Shown: positions 54,797-63,904, counted from the stretch's first letter. The stretch: DNA of 64,000 bases from Sulfobacillus thermosulfidooxidans DSM 9293 (GCF_900176145.1 NZ_FWWY01000001.1:2006387-2070386), one strand, 5' to 3'. A program made the numbers and translations. Notes: generated from the sequence alone by a model not told the origin.

Positions 54797-55819
54797 ATGC
54801 CTGCCGTAATGATCGTGGACGATTCGGCCTATGCCCGGTTTGTGTTAAAGGACCGGTTTAAGCACCGGGGATGGGATGTACTGACTGTCGGGAGTGGCGA
54901 AGAGGCTTTGATCCAAGTGTCCAATTTCGTCCCCGATTTGATTACCATGGATGTTCTCATGCCCCATATGAATGGCATTGAGACAGTCAAAGCCTTGCGC
55001 GCCAAATGGGATGGACCTATTATTATGGTTTCCAGTCAAACTCAAGGAGGTGCAGATTTAACCTGGCAAGCTTTGGACGCGGGCGCCTCCGACTTTGTGG
55101 GTAAACCCGCTCCGAGTCAGCCACTCGATCAAATCATTGACCAAATCATTGCGAAATATGAAGCCCTAAAGACCCCTTATGTCAACCGGATGGTTAAAGT
55201 GATGCCTTCTTCGAGGCCGAAGCCAATACCTACTCACGCCAGGCTTTTGATTGTTGGCGCCTCCACGGGAGGTCCTAAAGCATTGGCTAGGGTGGTGAAA
55301 TATTTTCAGTCACCTTGGTCGATTCCCATCGTGATTGTTCAGCACATGCCCGCGAGTTTTACCGCGTCCTTGGCCGCCCGGCTTGGACAAATTACCGGAA
55401 TACCGGTACGTGAATCCCCTTTGGCTCCCCAAAAAATGCCATGGGAACCGGGCCAGATCATTTTGGCCCGTGGAGGATATCATCTGCGCTTGGATGAACA
55501 CGCTTTTTGGAGTGAACCAGGCCCCCGGTTACATGGGGTCATTCCAGCCATCGATGTGACAGGCATTGACGGTGTCAAAGCCTTTGGACAAGATTTGTGT
55601 TTTACCATTTTGACCGGCATGGGCGAAGACGGTGCGGAAGCGGCTTATCAATGCCATAAGGCGGGCGGAACGGTCATCGTTCAAGATCCGGCCACAGCAG
55701 TCGTCTGGGGCATGCCCCAAGCCACATTAAACAAAGGAGTGGGTGACATGGTTGGCACACTCGATGAGATTGGTAGCTGGCTAAATGAGGTGATTCATCC
55801 TGGCTTTGGAATTTCCTGA
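54797..55819 (+). CDS. cheB: chemotaxis protein-glutamate methylesterase CheB
   Basis: A 340-residue adaptation enzyme with an N-terminal receiver (VMIVDDSAYARF, DLITMDVLMPHMNG, VGKPAP) and a C-terminal methylesterase domain with catalytic Ser in GASTGGPKAL, His in VQHMPASFT and Asp in LTGMGEDGAEA. It removes methyl groups and deamidates receptors when phosphorylated by CheA. AAAGGAG precedes the ATG at longish spacing. Confidence 0.95.
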   Translation: MPAVMIVDDSAYARFVLKDRFKHRGWDVLTVGSGEEALIQVSNFVPDLITMDVLMPHMNGIETVKALRAKWDGPIIMVSSQTQGGADLTWQALDAGASDFVGKPAPSQPLDQIIDQIIAKYEALKTPYVNRMVKVMPSSRPKPIPTHARLLIVGASTGGPKALARVVKYFQSPWSIPIVIVQHMPASFTASLAARLGQITGIPVRESPLAPQKMPWEPGQIILARGGYHLRLDEHAFWSEPGPRLHGVIPAIDVTGIDGVKAFGQDLCFTILTGMGEDGAEAAYQCHKAGGTVIVQDPATAVVWGMPQATLNKGVGDMVGTLDEIGSWLNEVIHPGFGIS

Positions 55820-56579
55820 TGCCCACTGGCATGAATTTGTCCGGTATATTGATCACGAAAATTTGTTGGTCTTACAGGACTATAAACGCGATCAAGTGGA
55901 ACGACGGCTCAAAGGCTTTCTCTTACGTGAAGGCTATGCGGATTTACCAGGCCTCATCGAGGCGATGCGTCATCAACCCGGGATTGCAGCCCGCTTAAAA
56001 AATTTCTTAACAGTGCATGTGAGCGAATTTTTTCGTGATCCGCCATATTGGCAACGCTTAGCCACCGCTCTTCACGACAGGGGCTTCACCCATGGAAGGG
56101 CGTGGTCCGCGGGATGCTCGTGGGGAGCAGAGCCGGCTTCGTTTTGGCTGATGGAACGCAGTCATGCTCACCAGTGGGAGATTTGGGCTACCGATACCGA
56201 TGTGATGACCCTGGAGCAAGCGAAATTGTTACGATTTCCCAAAGAAAGCTTAACGCCGTTGCTGGATCCCTACCGGGAGTGGTGGCATCTAGATGGAGAG
56301 GATACCTTCTCGTTAGTCCAGGAGGCGCACCGTGATATTCACTGGGCACATCATGATTTACTCACCGATAAAGGATATCCACAAAGCTTCGAGCTCGTCA
56401 TGAGCCGGTATGTCATGATTTATTTTTCTCAAGAGGCGCGTCGCCGTGTCTTAGAAAACTTGGTGAGTTCGCTGAAAATGGGAGGGCTTCTCTTTATTGG
56501 GGCCACGGAAACTCTTTTGGATGCCCAAGCATACGGCTTAGTAGCCATTGGCCCGGCGCTTTTTCAGCGAGTCATGTAA
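55806..56579 (+). CDS. cheR: chemotaxis protein methyltransferase CheR
   Basis: A 257-residue S-adenosylmethionine-dependent methyltransferase that methylates receptor glutamates. The N-terminal helical domain starts with DYKRDQVERRLKGFL and a TVHVSEFFRDPPYW motif. The SAM site is WSAGCSWGAEPAS, a variant of the usual GCSTGEEPYS. FELVMSRYVMIYF and GGLLFIGATE follow. The only fitting start is TTG 55806, overlapping the cheB stop, with GAGGTGAT upstream. It is the last gene of the operon. Confidence 0.92.
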   Translation: MEFPDAHWHEFVRYIDHENLLVLQDYKRDQVERRLKGFLLREGYADLPGLIEAMRHQPGIAARLKNFLTVHVSEFFRDPPYWQRLATALHDRGFTHGRAWSAGCSWGAEPASFWLMERSHAHQWEIWATDTDVMTLEQAKLLRFPKESLTPLLDPYREWWHLDGEDTFSLVQEAHRDIHWAHHDLLTDKGYPQSFELVMSRYVMIYFSQEARRRVLENLVSSLKMGGLLFIGATETLLDAQAYGLVAIGPALFQRVM

Positions 56580-56681
56580 TCATCTCAATATCTCAATGAG
56601 CGTTTAGCCAAGCTTTTGGCCTAAGACAACTCATGGCTTACAATGAACAGATGAGGGGAGATTTGTAAAGAAGGTGTTTTG

Positions 56682-57185
56682 ATGGAACCAGAGATTTGGC
56701 AAGGACTTCGGGAAACATATCGTCCGCAACAAATAAAGACACTATTTGTTGCGGAATCACCATCTAGGGGTCAACGCTTTTTTTATTTGGGGAATTCGCA
56801 ATTATTTCGTTTTACGTACCAGGCATTTGTACGTGTTTTTGGCAACACAGTTGGTCAAACGCCTCAGGAATTCTTTTTATGGTTTCAACAACACGGTTTT
56901 TTCCTAGATAATTTGGCATGTGAAAGTATTGGCTATTTAAAGGAACCTGAGCGTCAACAAGCGCGGATTCGCTGGATCCCTTCCTTAGCTGATCGGCTAG
57001 CACAATACCGTCCTGGTTCCATTATTGTTGTCATGAAAAGTTTGGAACACCACGTGACCCAGGCCATTCTTTATGCTGGCATCACGCCTTATGTGCTGGT
57101 ATTACCATTTCCCACGAGAACCTATCACAATCAACAAGTGTACGTGGACGGACTCAGTCAATTTCTCACTACACGTAAAGTGTAA
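56682..57185 (+). CDS. 167-residue protein, possibly uracil-DNA-glycosylase-like fold
   Basis: A small soluble protein starting with a strand-turn TLFVAESPSRGQRFFY, which is reminiscent of the ESPP... motif of UDG-like families, and later IIVVMKSLEHHV and PFPTRTYHNQQ. I do not place it with confidence. AAGGTG stands before ATG 56682. A TTG at 56679 is in frame. It stands alone after the chemotaxis operon. Confidence 0.6.
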   Translation: MEPEIWQGLRETYRPQQIKTLFVAESPSRGQRFFYLGNSQLFRFTYQAFVRVFGNTVGQTPQEFFLWFQQHGFFLDNLACESIGYLKEPERQQARIRWIPSLADRLAQYRPGSIIVVMKSLEHHVTQAILYAGITPYVLVLPFPTRTYHNQQVYVDGLSQFLTTRKV

Positions 57186-57365
57186 AATGATCTAGGCGAA
57201 ACATGTCATAGTATATCATGTGTATTCAGCATGATATCCCTCGAATTTTTGAAATGGGTTAAGCTAAAACCCGTACAAACATTGGCCAGAAGGGCTAGTT
57301 GACAAGGATAATCTGGCTGATCATGATGAATGAGACAGGATGTAAAAGAAAGGCGGAGACAAGTT

Positions 57366-57833
57366 ATGGGTATCGCGGGATATTGGGGCCTTTTTAATGA
57401 ATTATTGATGATTACGAGTGCGGTTGTTGTCGCCTTTGGATGGTATTTTATTCGACACAAGCGCATCGATGTGCACCGTAAGTTTATGTTAACGGGCGCG
57501 AGTTTGGGTGCCGCTTTCTTTGTCAGTTATGTGTTGAGCACTTTTACCATTGGCGACACATATTTTGGAGGGCCTAAAAAATATAATGCTCCATATCAAG
57601 TTTTTTTGCAGTTTCACGTTATCTTAGCGACGGCCGCGGCAGTCATGGGCGTCATTACCCTGCGTTGGGCTTTAAGAGCTCGGTTTAACAAGCACAAGAA
57701 AATAGCGCCATGGACGGCAACGTTTTGGTTTGTCTCGGCCCTGACCGGTCTTGCCGTGTTCTTGATGCTCTTTGTGATCTTTCCTCCGGGCCCAACGACC
57801 AAAAGTTTAGTGCAGATTCTTGTAGGACATTAA
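57366..57833 (+). CDS. DUF420 membrane protein
   Basis: A 155-residue protein with four membrane helices. The order of polar residues (FIRHKRIDVHRKFML, a YLQ/FHVILA segment and RFNKHKKIAPWTATFWF) matches the DUF420/CtaM-type family, where a staphylococcal member supports cytochrome oxidase assembly. GGCGGAG precedes ATG 57366. An upstream in-frame ATG at 57330 has no good ribosome site. It lies just before an esterase gene. Confidence 0.83.
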   Translation: MGIAGYWGLFNELLMITSAVVVAFGWYFIRHKRIDVHRKFMLTGASLGAAFFVSYVLSTFTIGDTYFGGPKKYNAPYQVFLQFHVILATAAAVMGVITLRWALRARFNKHKKIAPWTATFWFVSALTGLAVFLMLFVIFPPGPTTKSLVQILVGH

Positions 57834-57849
57834 ATAAGGGAGCGAAGCG

Positions 57850-58488
57850 ATGAATACCGTCAAAGACCTGCATTTTTTATCGTCTCCCTCGGTTCTACAA
57901 GACGAAGAGCATCCCCTTTTAGTCTTATTACATGGTTTTGGTTCTGATGAAAGAGACTTAATGGCGATTAGGCCCTACATTGATCCGACATGGGCCGTTG
58001 TCACCATTCGTGCACCATTTGCGGAAGGTTCCGGATTTCGCTGGTACGCTTTAAGATCGTTGCAATCCCCGGATCTTGAGGAAATGGAGCAGGCATTAAA
58101 CGCCTTAAAGAAGTGGTTTTCGGGCCTGACAGTGCGTTTTCCCCATGTTCCTCCCAATAAAGTGATTGTGGGGGGATTTAGCCAAGGTGGGGTCATGGCA
58201 CTTCATTTAGGCCTTTACCAACCGCTACGAGAAATTGGCGGTGTCAGTGTGTTGAGTGGATATTTGCCAGATCCTCCTTCCCCCGACACTTCGTGGCGCC
58301 GGCTTCCCGTATTTTGGGGCCATGGTCTGAGTGATCAAGTCTTGCCTTATGCGCTGGCGCATAAGGCTCACGAGATCTTAAGTCGTCATAATATTGAAAT
58401 AACATTTCGTTCCTATGCGATGGGACATGAAGTGATTGAAGAGGAATTGCATGATCTGATGCAGTGGCTAAATGATGTCGTCAAATAA
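57850..58488 (+). CDS. carboxylesterase/phospholipase-type alpha/beta hydrolase
   Basis: A 212-residue abhydrolase of the Abhydrolase_2 family. It has oxyanion LLHGFGSDERD, nucleophile Ser in VGGFSQGGVMAL near 118, Asp in HGLSDQVLP and His in MGHEVIEEE. It hydrolyses short acyl esters and is cytosolic by sequence. AAGGGAGCGAAGCG precedes the ATG, 17 nt after the DUF420 gene. Confidence 0.9.
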   Translation: MNTVKDLHFLSSPSVLQDEEHPLLVLLHGFGSDERDLMAIRPYIDPTWAVVTIRAPFAEGSGFRWYALRSLQSPDLEEMEQALNALKKWFSGLTVRFPHVPPNKVIVGGFSQGGVMALHLGLYQPLREIGGVSVLSGYLPDPPSPDTSWRRLPVFWGHGLSDQVLPYALAHKAHEILSRHNIEITFRSYAMGHEVIEEELHDLMQWLNDVVK

Positions 58489-58520
58489 ACTGGGATAGGA
58501 ATGCAGGTGATCATGGCGAC

Positions 58521-59747
58521 ATGCGAGTGATGCGAAAACAACGTCGATTAGATCGGAACTCTGCTCTGCCCCGCTGGCTGTGGTTAGGGATTTTAACGAC
58601 GATGGTCGTGGGGACAGGGACGGTGGCTCTCACTCCGCCATTAGCCCAGGTAAAACAAATTACCCCGAGTCTTCAGGTCCCCAAAATATTTCATCTTCCT
58701 CGGGTACCCAGCCTATGGCATACCTTAGCCGGAAGCTGTGAAATTCAAGTGGCCGGGGGGCCCATTTTATTTCAGAAAAATGCATACCTAGAACGTCCTA
58801 TAGCTTCGACCACCAAAATTATGACGGCGTATTTGACCCTTGAGGACAAGATGATGCCGTTAAACCGGAAAGTGACAATTACTTCGCAAGAAGTTCTCAA
58901 TGACCGTCAAGGGTTATTAAAGGCAGATAGTGAAGTCCCCTTATTCCGTGGACAGGTGGTGAGTGTCCAGGATTTGTTGTGGGCACTTATGCTACCATCA
59001 GCAGATGATGCGGCTTGGGTATTAGCCCGGGCGGCCACGGACAATCATCCCGCGCGCTTTATTGCCGCCATGAACCAACAAGCTCGCCAGTTTCATATGG
59101 ATCACACCCATTATGTCGATCCGGATGGGGTTAACCATGAAGGATATTCCACGGCGGCGGATTTGATGATTTTAACCCAGCATGTGATGAAAAATCCGGA
59201 GTTTCGCCTACTGGTCCGGACAAAGACCCACAAAACGGCCTTTGGTGTGCTGTCTAACCTGAATCAGTTGCTATGGTCCTATCCCGGAGCGATTGGGGTT
59301 AAGACAGGATGGACACCTTGGGCGGGGAGTTGTCTTGTCTTTGGCGCGACCCGAGTGGAGCATGGTAGTCCATTAACTGTGTACGGCGTTGTGTTGGGAG
59401 AACCCGCATTTAATCCGATGTTTCATGACACCGCTCAGTTACTGAACACCGCGTTTCACACCTCATGGTCGCCTTTAATTCACGCTGGTCAAACGGTTCT
59501 CGTTCTGCATATTCACAGGGTCCTGACGACGACAACGCTCGCTTTATATGCCGCCAAGCCGCTCGGAGCGTATGATGTGGGAGAAGACGCCACGCTCCAA
59601 TGGCGCCTGAAGAAGCCCGGACCTGCGTGGCATGCTGGTCAGATTTTAGGATATGCCCGCATTAACGCTAAGGGCTGGCCTGAAAGCTCATGGGTGCCGC
59701 TGAAAGCGAGAACCTCATATGTCATGCCGTGGTGGGCTCATTTGTAA
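58521..59747 (+). CDS. D-alanyl-D-alanine carboxypeptidase, S11 family
   Basis: A 408-residue penicillin-binding protein trimming peptidoglycan stem peptides. An N-terminal membrane/signal helix is at about 20-38. Motifs are STTKIM (SxxK, Ser in STTK), SADDAAW in place of the usual SxN, and VKTGWT (KTG). The SAD variant replaces the Asn of SxN. The C-terminal domain (about 310-400) is the usual beta region. Its 3' end overlaps a convergent paralogue. Confidence 0.9.
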   Translation: MRVMRKQRRLDRNSALPRWLWLGILTTMVVGTGTVALTPPLAQVKQITPSLQVPKIFHLPRVPSLWHTLAGSCEIQVAGGPILFQKNAYLERPIASTTKIMTAYLTLEDKMMPLNRKVTITSQEVLNDRQGLLKADSEVPLFRGQVVSVQDLLWALMLPSADDAAWVLARAATDNHPARFIAAMNQQARQFHMDHTHYVDPDGVNHEGYSTAADLMILTQHVMKNPEFRLLVRTKTHKTAFGVLSNLNQLLWSYPGAIGVKTGWTPWAGSCLVFGATRVEHGSPLTVYGVVLGEPAFNPMFHDTAQLLNTAFHTSWSPLIHAGQTVLVLHIHRVLTTTTLALYAAKPLGAYDVGEDATLQWRLKKPGPAWHAGQILGYARINAKGWPESSWVPLKARTSYVMPWWAHL

Positions 59748-60734
59748 CGCGACTTGTTGAAAACCCCAGTTAAGAATTTTTTCGGCATCTTGATATTCCG
59801 GAGGAAAGCCATATTGAGCGTGAAGAATCACTCCGAGTAAAGTCACCGGGTGCCCGTCGATGTTTCTGGTGGCAGCAAACACCAAATTGAAGCCAGCTTG
59901 GGTCGTCCATCCCGTTTTGATGCCAATCACCGATGGATCGATAAACAAGAGGCCATTGAGGTTGCGTACCACGGGATTATGCGGTAATGCCGTAATTTTT
60001 GTATCCACGATGCGTCGGAATAAGGGATTACGCAAGTCTTGTTCAGCAATAATCGACAAATCCCAAGCCGTGCCAACAGATTTGGGTGAGAGGCCGTCCG
60101 GGTCCGCATAATGTGTGCCGTTCATTCCCAGTGCCTTGGCTTCTTGGTTCATTTCTTGAATAAAAGCGGCACGGGAACCGGCCAAATTTTCTGCTAGAGC
60201 GACCGAGGCGTCATTGGCTGAGGCGAGCATGAGACCATAGAGAAGCTGTTTCACGGTAAAATGTTCGCCAGGGGCCATATAAATGTCGGAACCGGTCGTG
60301 GCCGCGGCCTGAGGGCTGATGGTAATGACGCGGTTTAGGGGTAAGTGGTGCAGCACCAAGTAAATGGTCATCAATTTGGTGGTCGAAGCGAGGGGACCTG
60401 GAGTATGGGGATGGAGCTGCCATAACAATTGGTGGGTATTAAGATTCCATAGAATGCCTGAGCTTTCCCCAATTTTAAACGGTAAAGCCGGTGTCTTTTG
60501 AGGACCCGGCACCACCGTATATAAGGTTTTGATGGTATGAGCCTGTTTGGAGGCAGCGGATACGTCATGAATTGCAGGATGCGAAAAAAACTCTTGGTTA
60601 ATCCACGCTGACACGATTAATAGAAAAGCTAAAAAGGCGGCTCCCCAAGGCTTGCTGGATGCCGATTTGCGGTGTTTCGACTGAGAAATCATTCCCCTAA
60701 ATCCCCCTACCGACCATTCATGAAGAGAAAGCAT
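59715..60734 (-). CDS. D-alanyl-D-alanine carboxypeptidase, S11 family (paralogue)
   Basis: A 339-residue paralogue of the convergent gene, with a membrane helix near 31-48. The catalytic motifs are complete: STTKLM, SANDASVALAE and IKTGWT. It lacks the extra C-terminal domain of its neighbour and ends soon after the KTG region. An ATG at 60692 is an alternative start. Their 3' ends overlap by 33 nt. The gene stands before the MntR-like regulator, with about 40 nt between. Confidence 0.9.
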   Translation of the reverse strand: MLSLHEWSVGGFRGMISQSKHRKSASSKPWGAAFLAFLLIVSAWINQEFFSHPAIHDVSAASKQAHTIKTLYTVVPGPQKTPALPFKIGESSGILWNLNTHQLLWQLHPHTPGPLASTTKLMTIYLVLHHLPLNRVITISPQAAATTGSDIYMAPGEHFTVKQLLYGLMLASANDASVALAENLAGSRAAFIQEMNQEAKALGMNGTHYADPDGLSPKSVGTAWDLSIIAEQDLRNPLFRRIVDTKITALPHNPVVRNLNGLLFIDPSVIGIKTGWTTQAGFNLVFAATRNIDGHPVTLLGVILHAQYGFPPEYQDAEKILNWGFQQVALQMSPPRHDI

Positions 60735-60774
60735 GTTTATGAATCATGCTTTATCTTATCAAAGGCAATAGGGG

Positions 60775-61200
60775 TTAGGCTTTGGGTAAAGATGACAACT
60801 CAGCAAGAAATTTGTTCCACCATGTCGGATTTTGATCTATAAAGGCGACAAGGGCAGAAAGTCTGTCCAGGGTTTCGGTACTAAAATGATGTTCGATGCC
60901 TTCGACATCATGATAGACGGTTTTCGGATCGGAAATGGCGAGATGGCGTAAGAACCGTTCGAGAATTTGGTGCCTGGCGAGTAATAGCCGGCCTTCCGCA
61001 ATACCTTTAGACGTTAATGACAGACCGCGGTACCGTTCGACTTCCAACCAACCTTCTTCTTTCAATTTGCGAATCATTTTACTGACAGAAGCTTGGCTGA
61101 TACGGAGGCATTCGGCAATATCGGAAACGCGGGCATAGCCTTTTTGCTCGGTTAGCCGCCAAATCGCTTCCAGATAATCTTCTTGATTGGGTGTGGACAT
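60775..61200 (-). CDS. DtxR/MntR-family metal-dependent regulator
   Basis: A 141-residue repressor. The N-terminal winged helix has EDYLEAIWRLTEQKG, SQASVSKMIRKLKEEGW and LTSKGIAEGRLL. The metal-binding half keeps RHQILERFL and DVEGIEHHFS with Glu/His ligands. It lacks the SH3-like third domain of DtxR, so it is MntR-like. It sits behind a cation-efflux gene on the same strand, so it probably controls Mn or another divalent metal. GGGGGC lies before the ATG. Confidence 0.88.
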   Translation of the reverse strand: MSTPNQEDYLEAIWRLTEQKGYARVSDIAECLRISQASVSKMIRKLKEEGWLEVERYRGLSLTSKGIAEGRLLLARHQILERFLRHLAISDPKTVYHDVEGIEHHFSTETLDRLSALVAFIDQNPTWWNKFLAELSSLPKA

Positions 61201-61258
61201 GCCCCCTTCACCCTTTCTCGCTTTTTATTGTAGACTATGCGAGTTATGACAATATGTG

Positions 61259-62179
61259 CTAGTCCTTTTCCGGATGAGAAGGCAAATGGGGGTGACAATC
61301 ATCATCGACATGATCATGTTGTTGGGTTTCTAATTGAATGGTGACATGGTGAATAGGGAAGTGATCTTGGAGGTAACGGGCAATAGCGGCAAGAATTTCT
61401 TGCCCTTCCTTGACGGAAACATTGTCAATTAAGATGTGGGCAGATAATAAATTGTAGTCGGAGCGTAAGGCCCAAATGTGCAGATGATGCACCTCGTGGA
61501 CGCGGGGAATGGTCAACAATGCATGCTCAATGTCTTGAGGTTTTACGCCAGGCGGGGTCCCTTCCATGAGGATGTTGACACTCTGAGCACTGATGCCTAA
61601 CGCGGCTTTTAATAAAATAACGCCAATCAGCATTCCAGCCAAGGGATCGAAGCCATTAAAGTGTGTCCACCAGATCAAGAGCCCGGAAACAATGACACTT
61701 AATGACCCTGCGGCGTCACTGGCAGCATGCCAGAACATGGCACGGAGATTGAGGTCATGGCTATCGCGAGGCATGAGGAGTCCTGTGACAAGAATATTAA
61801 AGAGGAAAGCTACCAATCCTAACCAAATGATGGCCCCGGCCATCACAGGTTCTGGGCGAATAAACCGGTAAATGCCGGCGATAATGAGACCGATGGCTAA
61901 TATGACTAAAATCAAACTGTTAATCAAAGAGGCTAAGATACCGCTACGCGCATATCCGTAACTCAGTTGCTTGGTGGGGGGGTTATTCTCAATGCGAGCC
62001 GCATAATAGGCAAGACCCATGGCACCAACATCACTTAACAGGTGCACGGCATTAGAAAGGACGGATAAACTGCGGCTGGATAAGGCCCCGAGAAATTCCA
62101 CGATGAATACAATAATCGTGAGAATGAGTGCCCACTTGAGTCGTGATATGGTTACCGTATGATGTGAGTGCTCATGCAC
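61259..62179 (-). CDS. cation diffusion facilitator (CDF) efflux protein
   Basis: A 306-residue metal/proton antiporter with six membrane helices and a cytosolic C-terminal domain. The N-terminal His-rich segment (EHSHHTV) and the C-terminal HDHVDDDCHPH tail suggest zinc, manganese or cobalt. Helix 2 has AVHLLSDVGAMG and helix 5 FWHAASDAAGSL, the HxxxD metal site. GTG follows GAGGGTACAAGTCT. It is upstream of the MntR-like gene on the same strand. Confidence 0.92.
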   Translation of the reverse strand: MHEHSHHTVTISRLKWALILTIIVFIVEFLGALSSRSLSVLSNAVHLLSDVGAMGLAYYAARIENNPPTKQLSYGYARSGILASLINSLILVILAIGLIIAGIYRFIRPEPVMAGAIIWLGLVAFLFNILVTGLLMPRDSHDLNLRAMFWHAASDAAGSLSVIVSGLLIWWTHFNGFDPLAGMLIGVILLKAALGISAQSVNILMEGTPPGVKPQDIEHALLTIPRVHEVHHLHIWALRSDYNLLSAHILIDNVSVKEGQEILAAIARYLQDHFPIHHVTIQLETQQHDHVDDDCHPHLPSHPEKD

Positions 62180-62275
62180 AGACTTGTACCCTCATTGATA
62201 ATAGTTTTATACCTCTGACACTATCACAATTTATCGCGAACGGCCAAGGAGGGTCAAGTCCTAATTTGTGTGTGG

Positions 62276-62297
62276 GTATGATGGGAATCAAGCCCCG
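62276..62297 (+). repeat. left inverted repeat of the IS1111-type element
   Basis: 22 bp ending in CAAGCCCCG, matching the reverse complement of 63883-63904 with two mismatches. Confidence 0.88.
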
Positions 62298-62567
62298 ACA
62301 CGCGGAGCAGGAATCGGCGGGCCATCTGTCGAACTGCTCGGTATTTCGTGGGCGAGCCGTGCGATGTCGCCGGGCGGAACGACTCGGTATTTTACATGGG
62401 CCTGCACGCGATGCAGCGGTTCGCTTAGTGTGTGTGAGTGAGTTCCGCCCCGCGCACCGCCCACATGAGCCGGTTCGGCCGGAGACTCGGATACGTGAAT
62501 GCCAACAGGCACGGAATCATCTAGACATCACCAGCCACAAGATCATGGGAAAGGGAGGATAGGCGCC
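62298..62567 (+). ncRNA. left non-coding end of the IS1111-type element, structured
   Basis: 270 nt of GC-rich DNA without a gene, containing several self-complementary segments such as GCCGGTTC/GGCCGGAG. It is one of two places a bridge RNA could be encoded, the other being the right end. IS1111-group elements normally use the right end, so this is the weaker candidate. It also supplies the transposase leader and ribosome site AAAGGGAGG. Confidence 0.25.
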
Positions 62568-63731
62568 ATGACGCGGTTCATGGGATTGGATCTGCATAAG
62601 AATTATATTCATGGCTATGTGTTTCAACCAGGCCAAAAAGGCACGCATTTCCGGTTTCTCAACACTCCCGACGAGTGGGCCCGGTTTGTCGCGACGCAAC
62701 TCACGCCGGAGACCGCCGTCGCCATCGAAGCCACCGGAAATGCGTTCACAATCTATGATCGCTTGGTGGACTACGTCCGTCAAGTGGTGGTCATTCATCC
62801 GGCCGGGCTGAAGGGCCTCGGCGGCGGGCGGCACACGGACCGGATTGACGCAGAACGTCTGGCACAATTGATGGCGCTGGGTACCTACACCTCCGTGCAG
62901 GTGTGGGTGCCGCCCGCCGAGGTGCGGGCAATCCGGGCGTTGATTACCCAAGTCCGCGCTTGCCAGCAGCAGGAGACCGCGTGGCGGAACCGGGCGCGAA
63001 ATCTGTTGATCCGTACGGGCTATGCGGTCCCGCGGACGGTGGCCTTGCGGGAGTGGTTCGCCGCCCAGGGGGCGGAACTCGACGAGACGCTGCAAATCGT
63101 TTTCACCAGTGCGCTGACGATGGCCGAGCAGGCGCAGCAGGAAGGGGATCGCTTGCGGGGCGAGATTCTCCGGCGCTTGGCGGGGTACCCCGAGATGGCA
63201 TGGCTCTGGAGCGTGCCTGGCCTCGGGGCCTGGACGGCTGCCGTGGTGTGGGCCTGGCTGGGCGATCCTCAGCGGTTTCGGTCGGCCCGCCAAGTCGGGC
63301 GGTATGCCGGATTGGATCCCAGCGTCCATCAATCCGGCGAAGCCGATTGGCGCGGACATATCAGTCATCAAGGGCCGGCGATTCTGCGGCAAGTGCTGGT
63401 TGAAGCAGCTTGGTGGGCGATTCGGGCGAAGGACACTCCCCTGCGAACATTTTATGCCCGCGTCGTCCCCCGACTCGGCAAACGGCGAGCCATTGTGGCG
63501 GTAGCGCGCAAGCTTCTCCTGGCCGCCTGGCGCGTGTGGCACGAGCAACGGCTGGCCCACGAAGTCGACCGGCGACGGTATCAGAAAAAACTTAGTGCCA
63601 TTCGCGCCATCCTGCGCACCGTGCCGTCGTATCCGTTGACCGACCGATGGCAGATTCTGACCGGTGCAGAAGGTTCTGCTCCGGACCGCGCGGCGACGGA
63701 GGCTCGGGGACAACCCGTTTTGTCGACCTAA
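62568..63731 (+). CDS. IS110/IS1111-family transposase
   Basis: A 387-residue DEDD recombinase that moves its element by bridge-RNA-directed recombination. The RuvC-like N-terminal domain has FMGLDLHKNY, AIEATGN and GGRHTDRIDAERL. The C-terminal transposase_20 domain has SVPGLGAWTAAVVWAWLG, FRSARQVGRYAGLDPSVHQSG and the catalytic-Ser area. ATG 62568 follows AAAGGGAGGATAGGCGCC. The gene is uninterrupted, in contrast to the IS110 copy at 12 kb, which is only distantly related. Confidence 0.93.
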   Translation: MTRFMGLDLHKNYIHGYVFQPGQKGTHFRFLNTPDEWARFVATQLTPETAVAIEATGNAFTIYDRLVDYVRQVVVIHPAGLKGLGGGRHTDRIDAERLAQLMALGTYTSVQVWVPPAEVRAIRALITQVRACQQQETAWRNRARNLLIRTGYAVPRTVALREWFAAQGAELDETLQIVFTSALTMAEQAQQEGDRLRGEILRRLAGYPEMAWLWSVPGLGAWTAAVVWAWLGDPQRFRSARQVGRYAGLDPSVHQSGEADWRGHISHQGPAILRQVLVEAAWWAIRAKDTPLRTFYARVVPRLGKRRAIVAVARKLLLAAWRVWHEQRLAHEVDRRRYQKKLSAIRAILRTVPSYPLTDRWQILTGAEGSAPDRAATEARGQPVLST

Positions 63732-63741
63732 GTGGGGGCCC

Positions 63742-63863
63742 GGGCCGGGCCTAGAACTCATTCTCGCGGACAACCGCCCTCGGGCCAGGCGACCCTGACG
63801 GGCGGCTAAGGCCGGCCTGGCCCTGCGGGCGGTTGTCCGCGTCAGACACCTCAAGCCCGGCCC
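63742..63863 (+). ncRNA. large stem-loop in the right end, bridge-RNA candidate
   Basis: Outer arms GGGCCGGGC (63742-63750) and GCCCGGCCC (63855-63863) enclose an inner hairpin whose arms (63765-63790 and 63815-63841) pair over about 24 bp with small bulges. In IS1111-group elements the bridge RNA is encoded 3' of the transposase, which is where this lies. It might instead be only a terminator. Confidence 0.45.
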
Positions 63864-63882
63864 GAGACAAGAATTTTCACCC

Positions 63883-63904
63883 CGGGGCTTGACTCCCACC
63901 ATAC
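63883..63904 (-). repeat. right inverted repeat of the IS1111-type element
   Basis: 22 bp beginning CGGGGCTTGACTCCCACC, pairing with the left repeat at 20 of 22 positions. Confidence 0.88.

Larger units (their letters stand above)
62276..63904 (+). mobile_element. IS1111-type IS110-family element
   Basis: A complete element of about 1.6 kb. It is bounded by inverted repeats of 22 bp (20 identical) at 62276-62297 and 63883-63904, a feature of the IS1111 subgroup. It carries one intact transposase and structured non-coding ends of about 270 and 150 nt. It is clearly more GC-rich than neighbouring host genes. Confidence 0.88.

Noticed and set aside
62517..63902. 461-codon minus-strand frame over the IS1111 transposase
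   Set aside because: Antisense to an intact DEDD transposase with low-complexity Arg/Pro/Gly composition.
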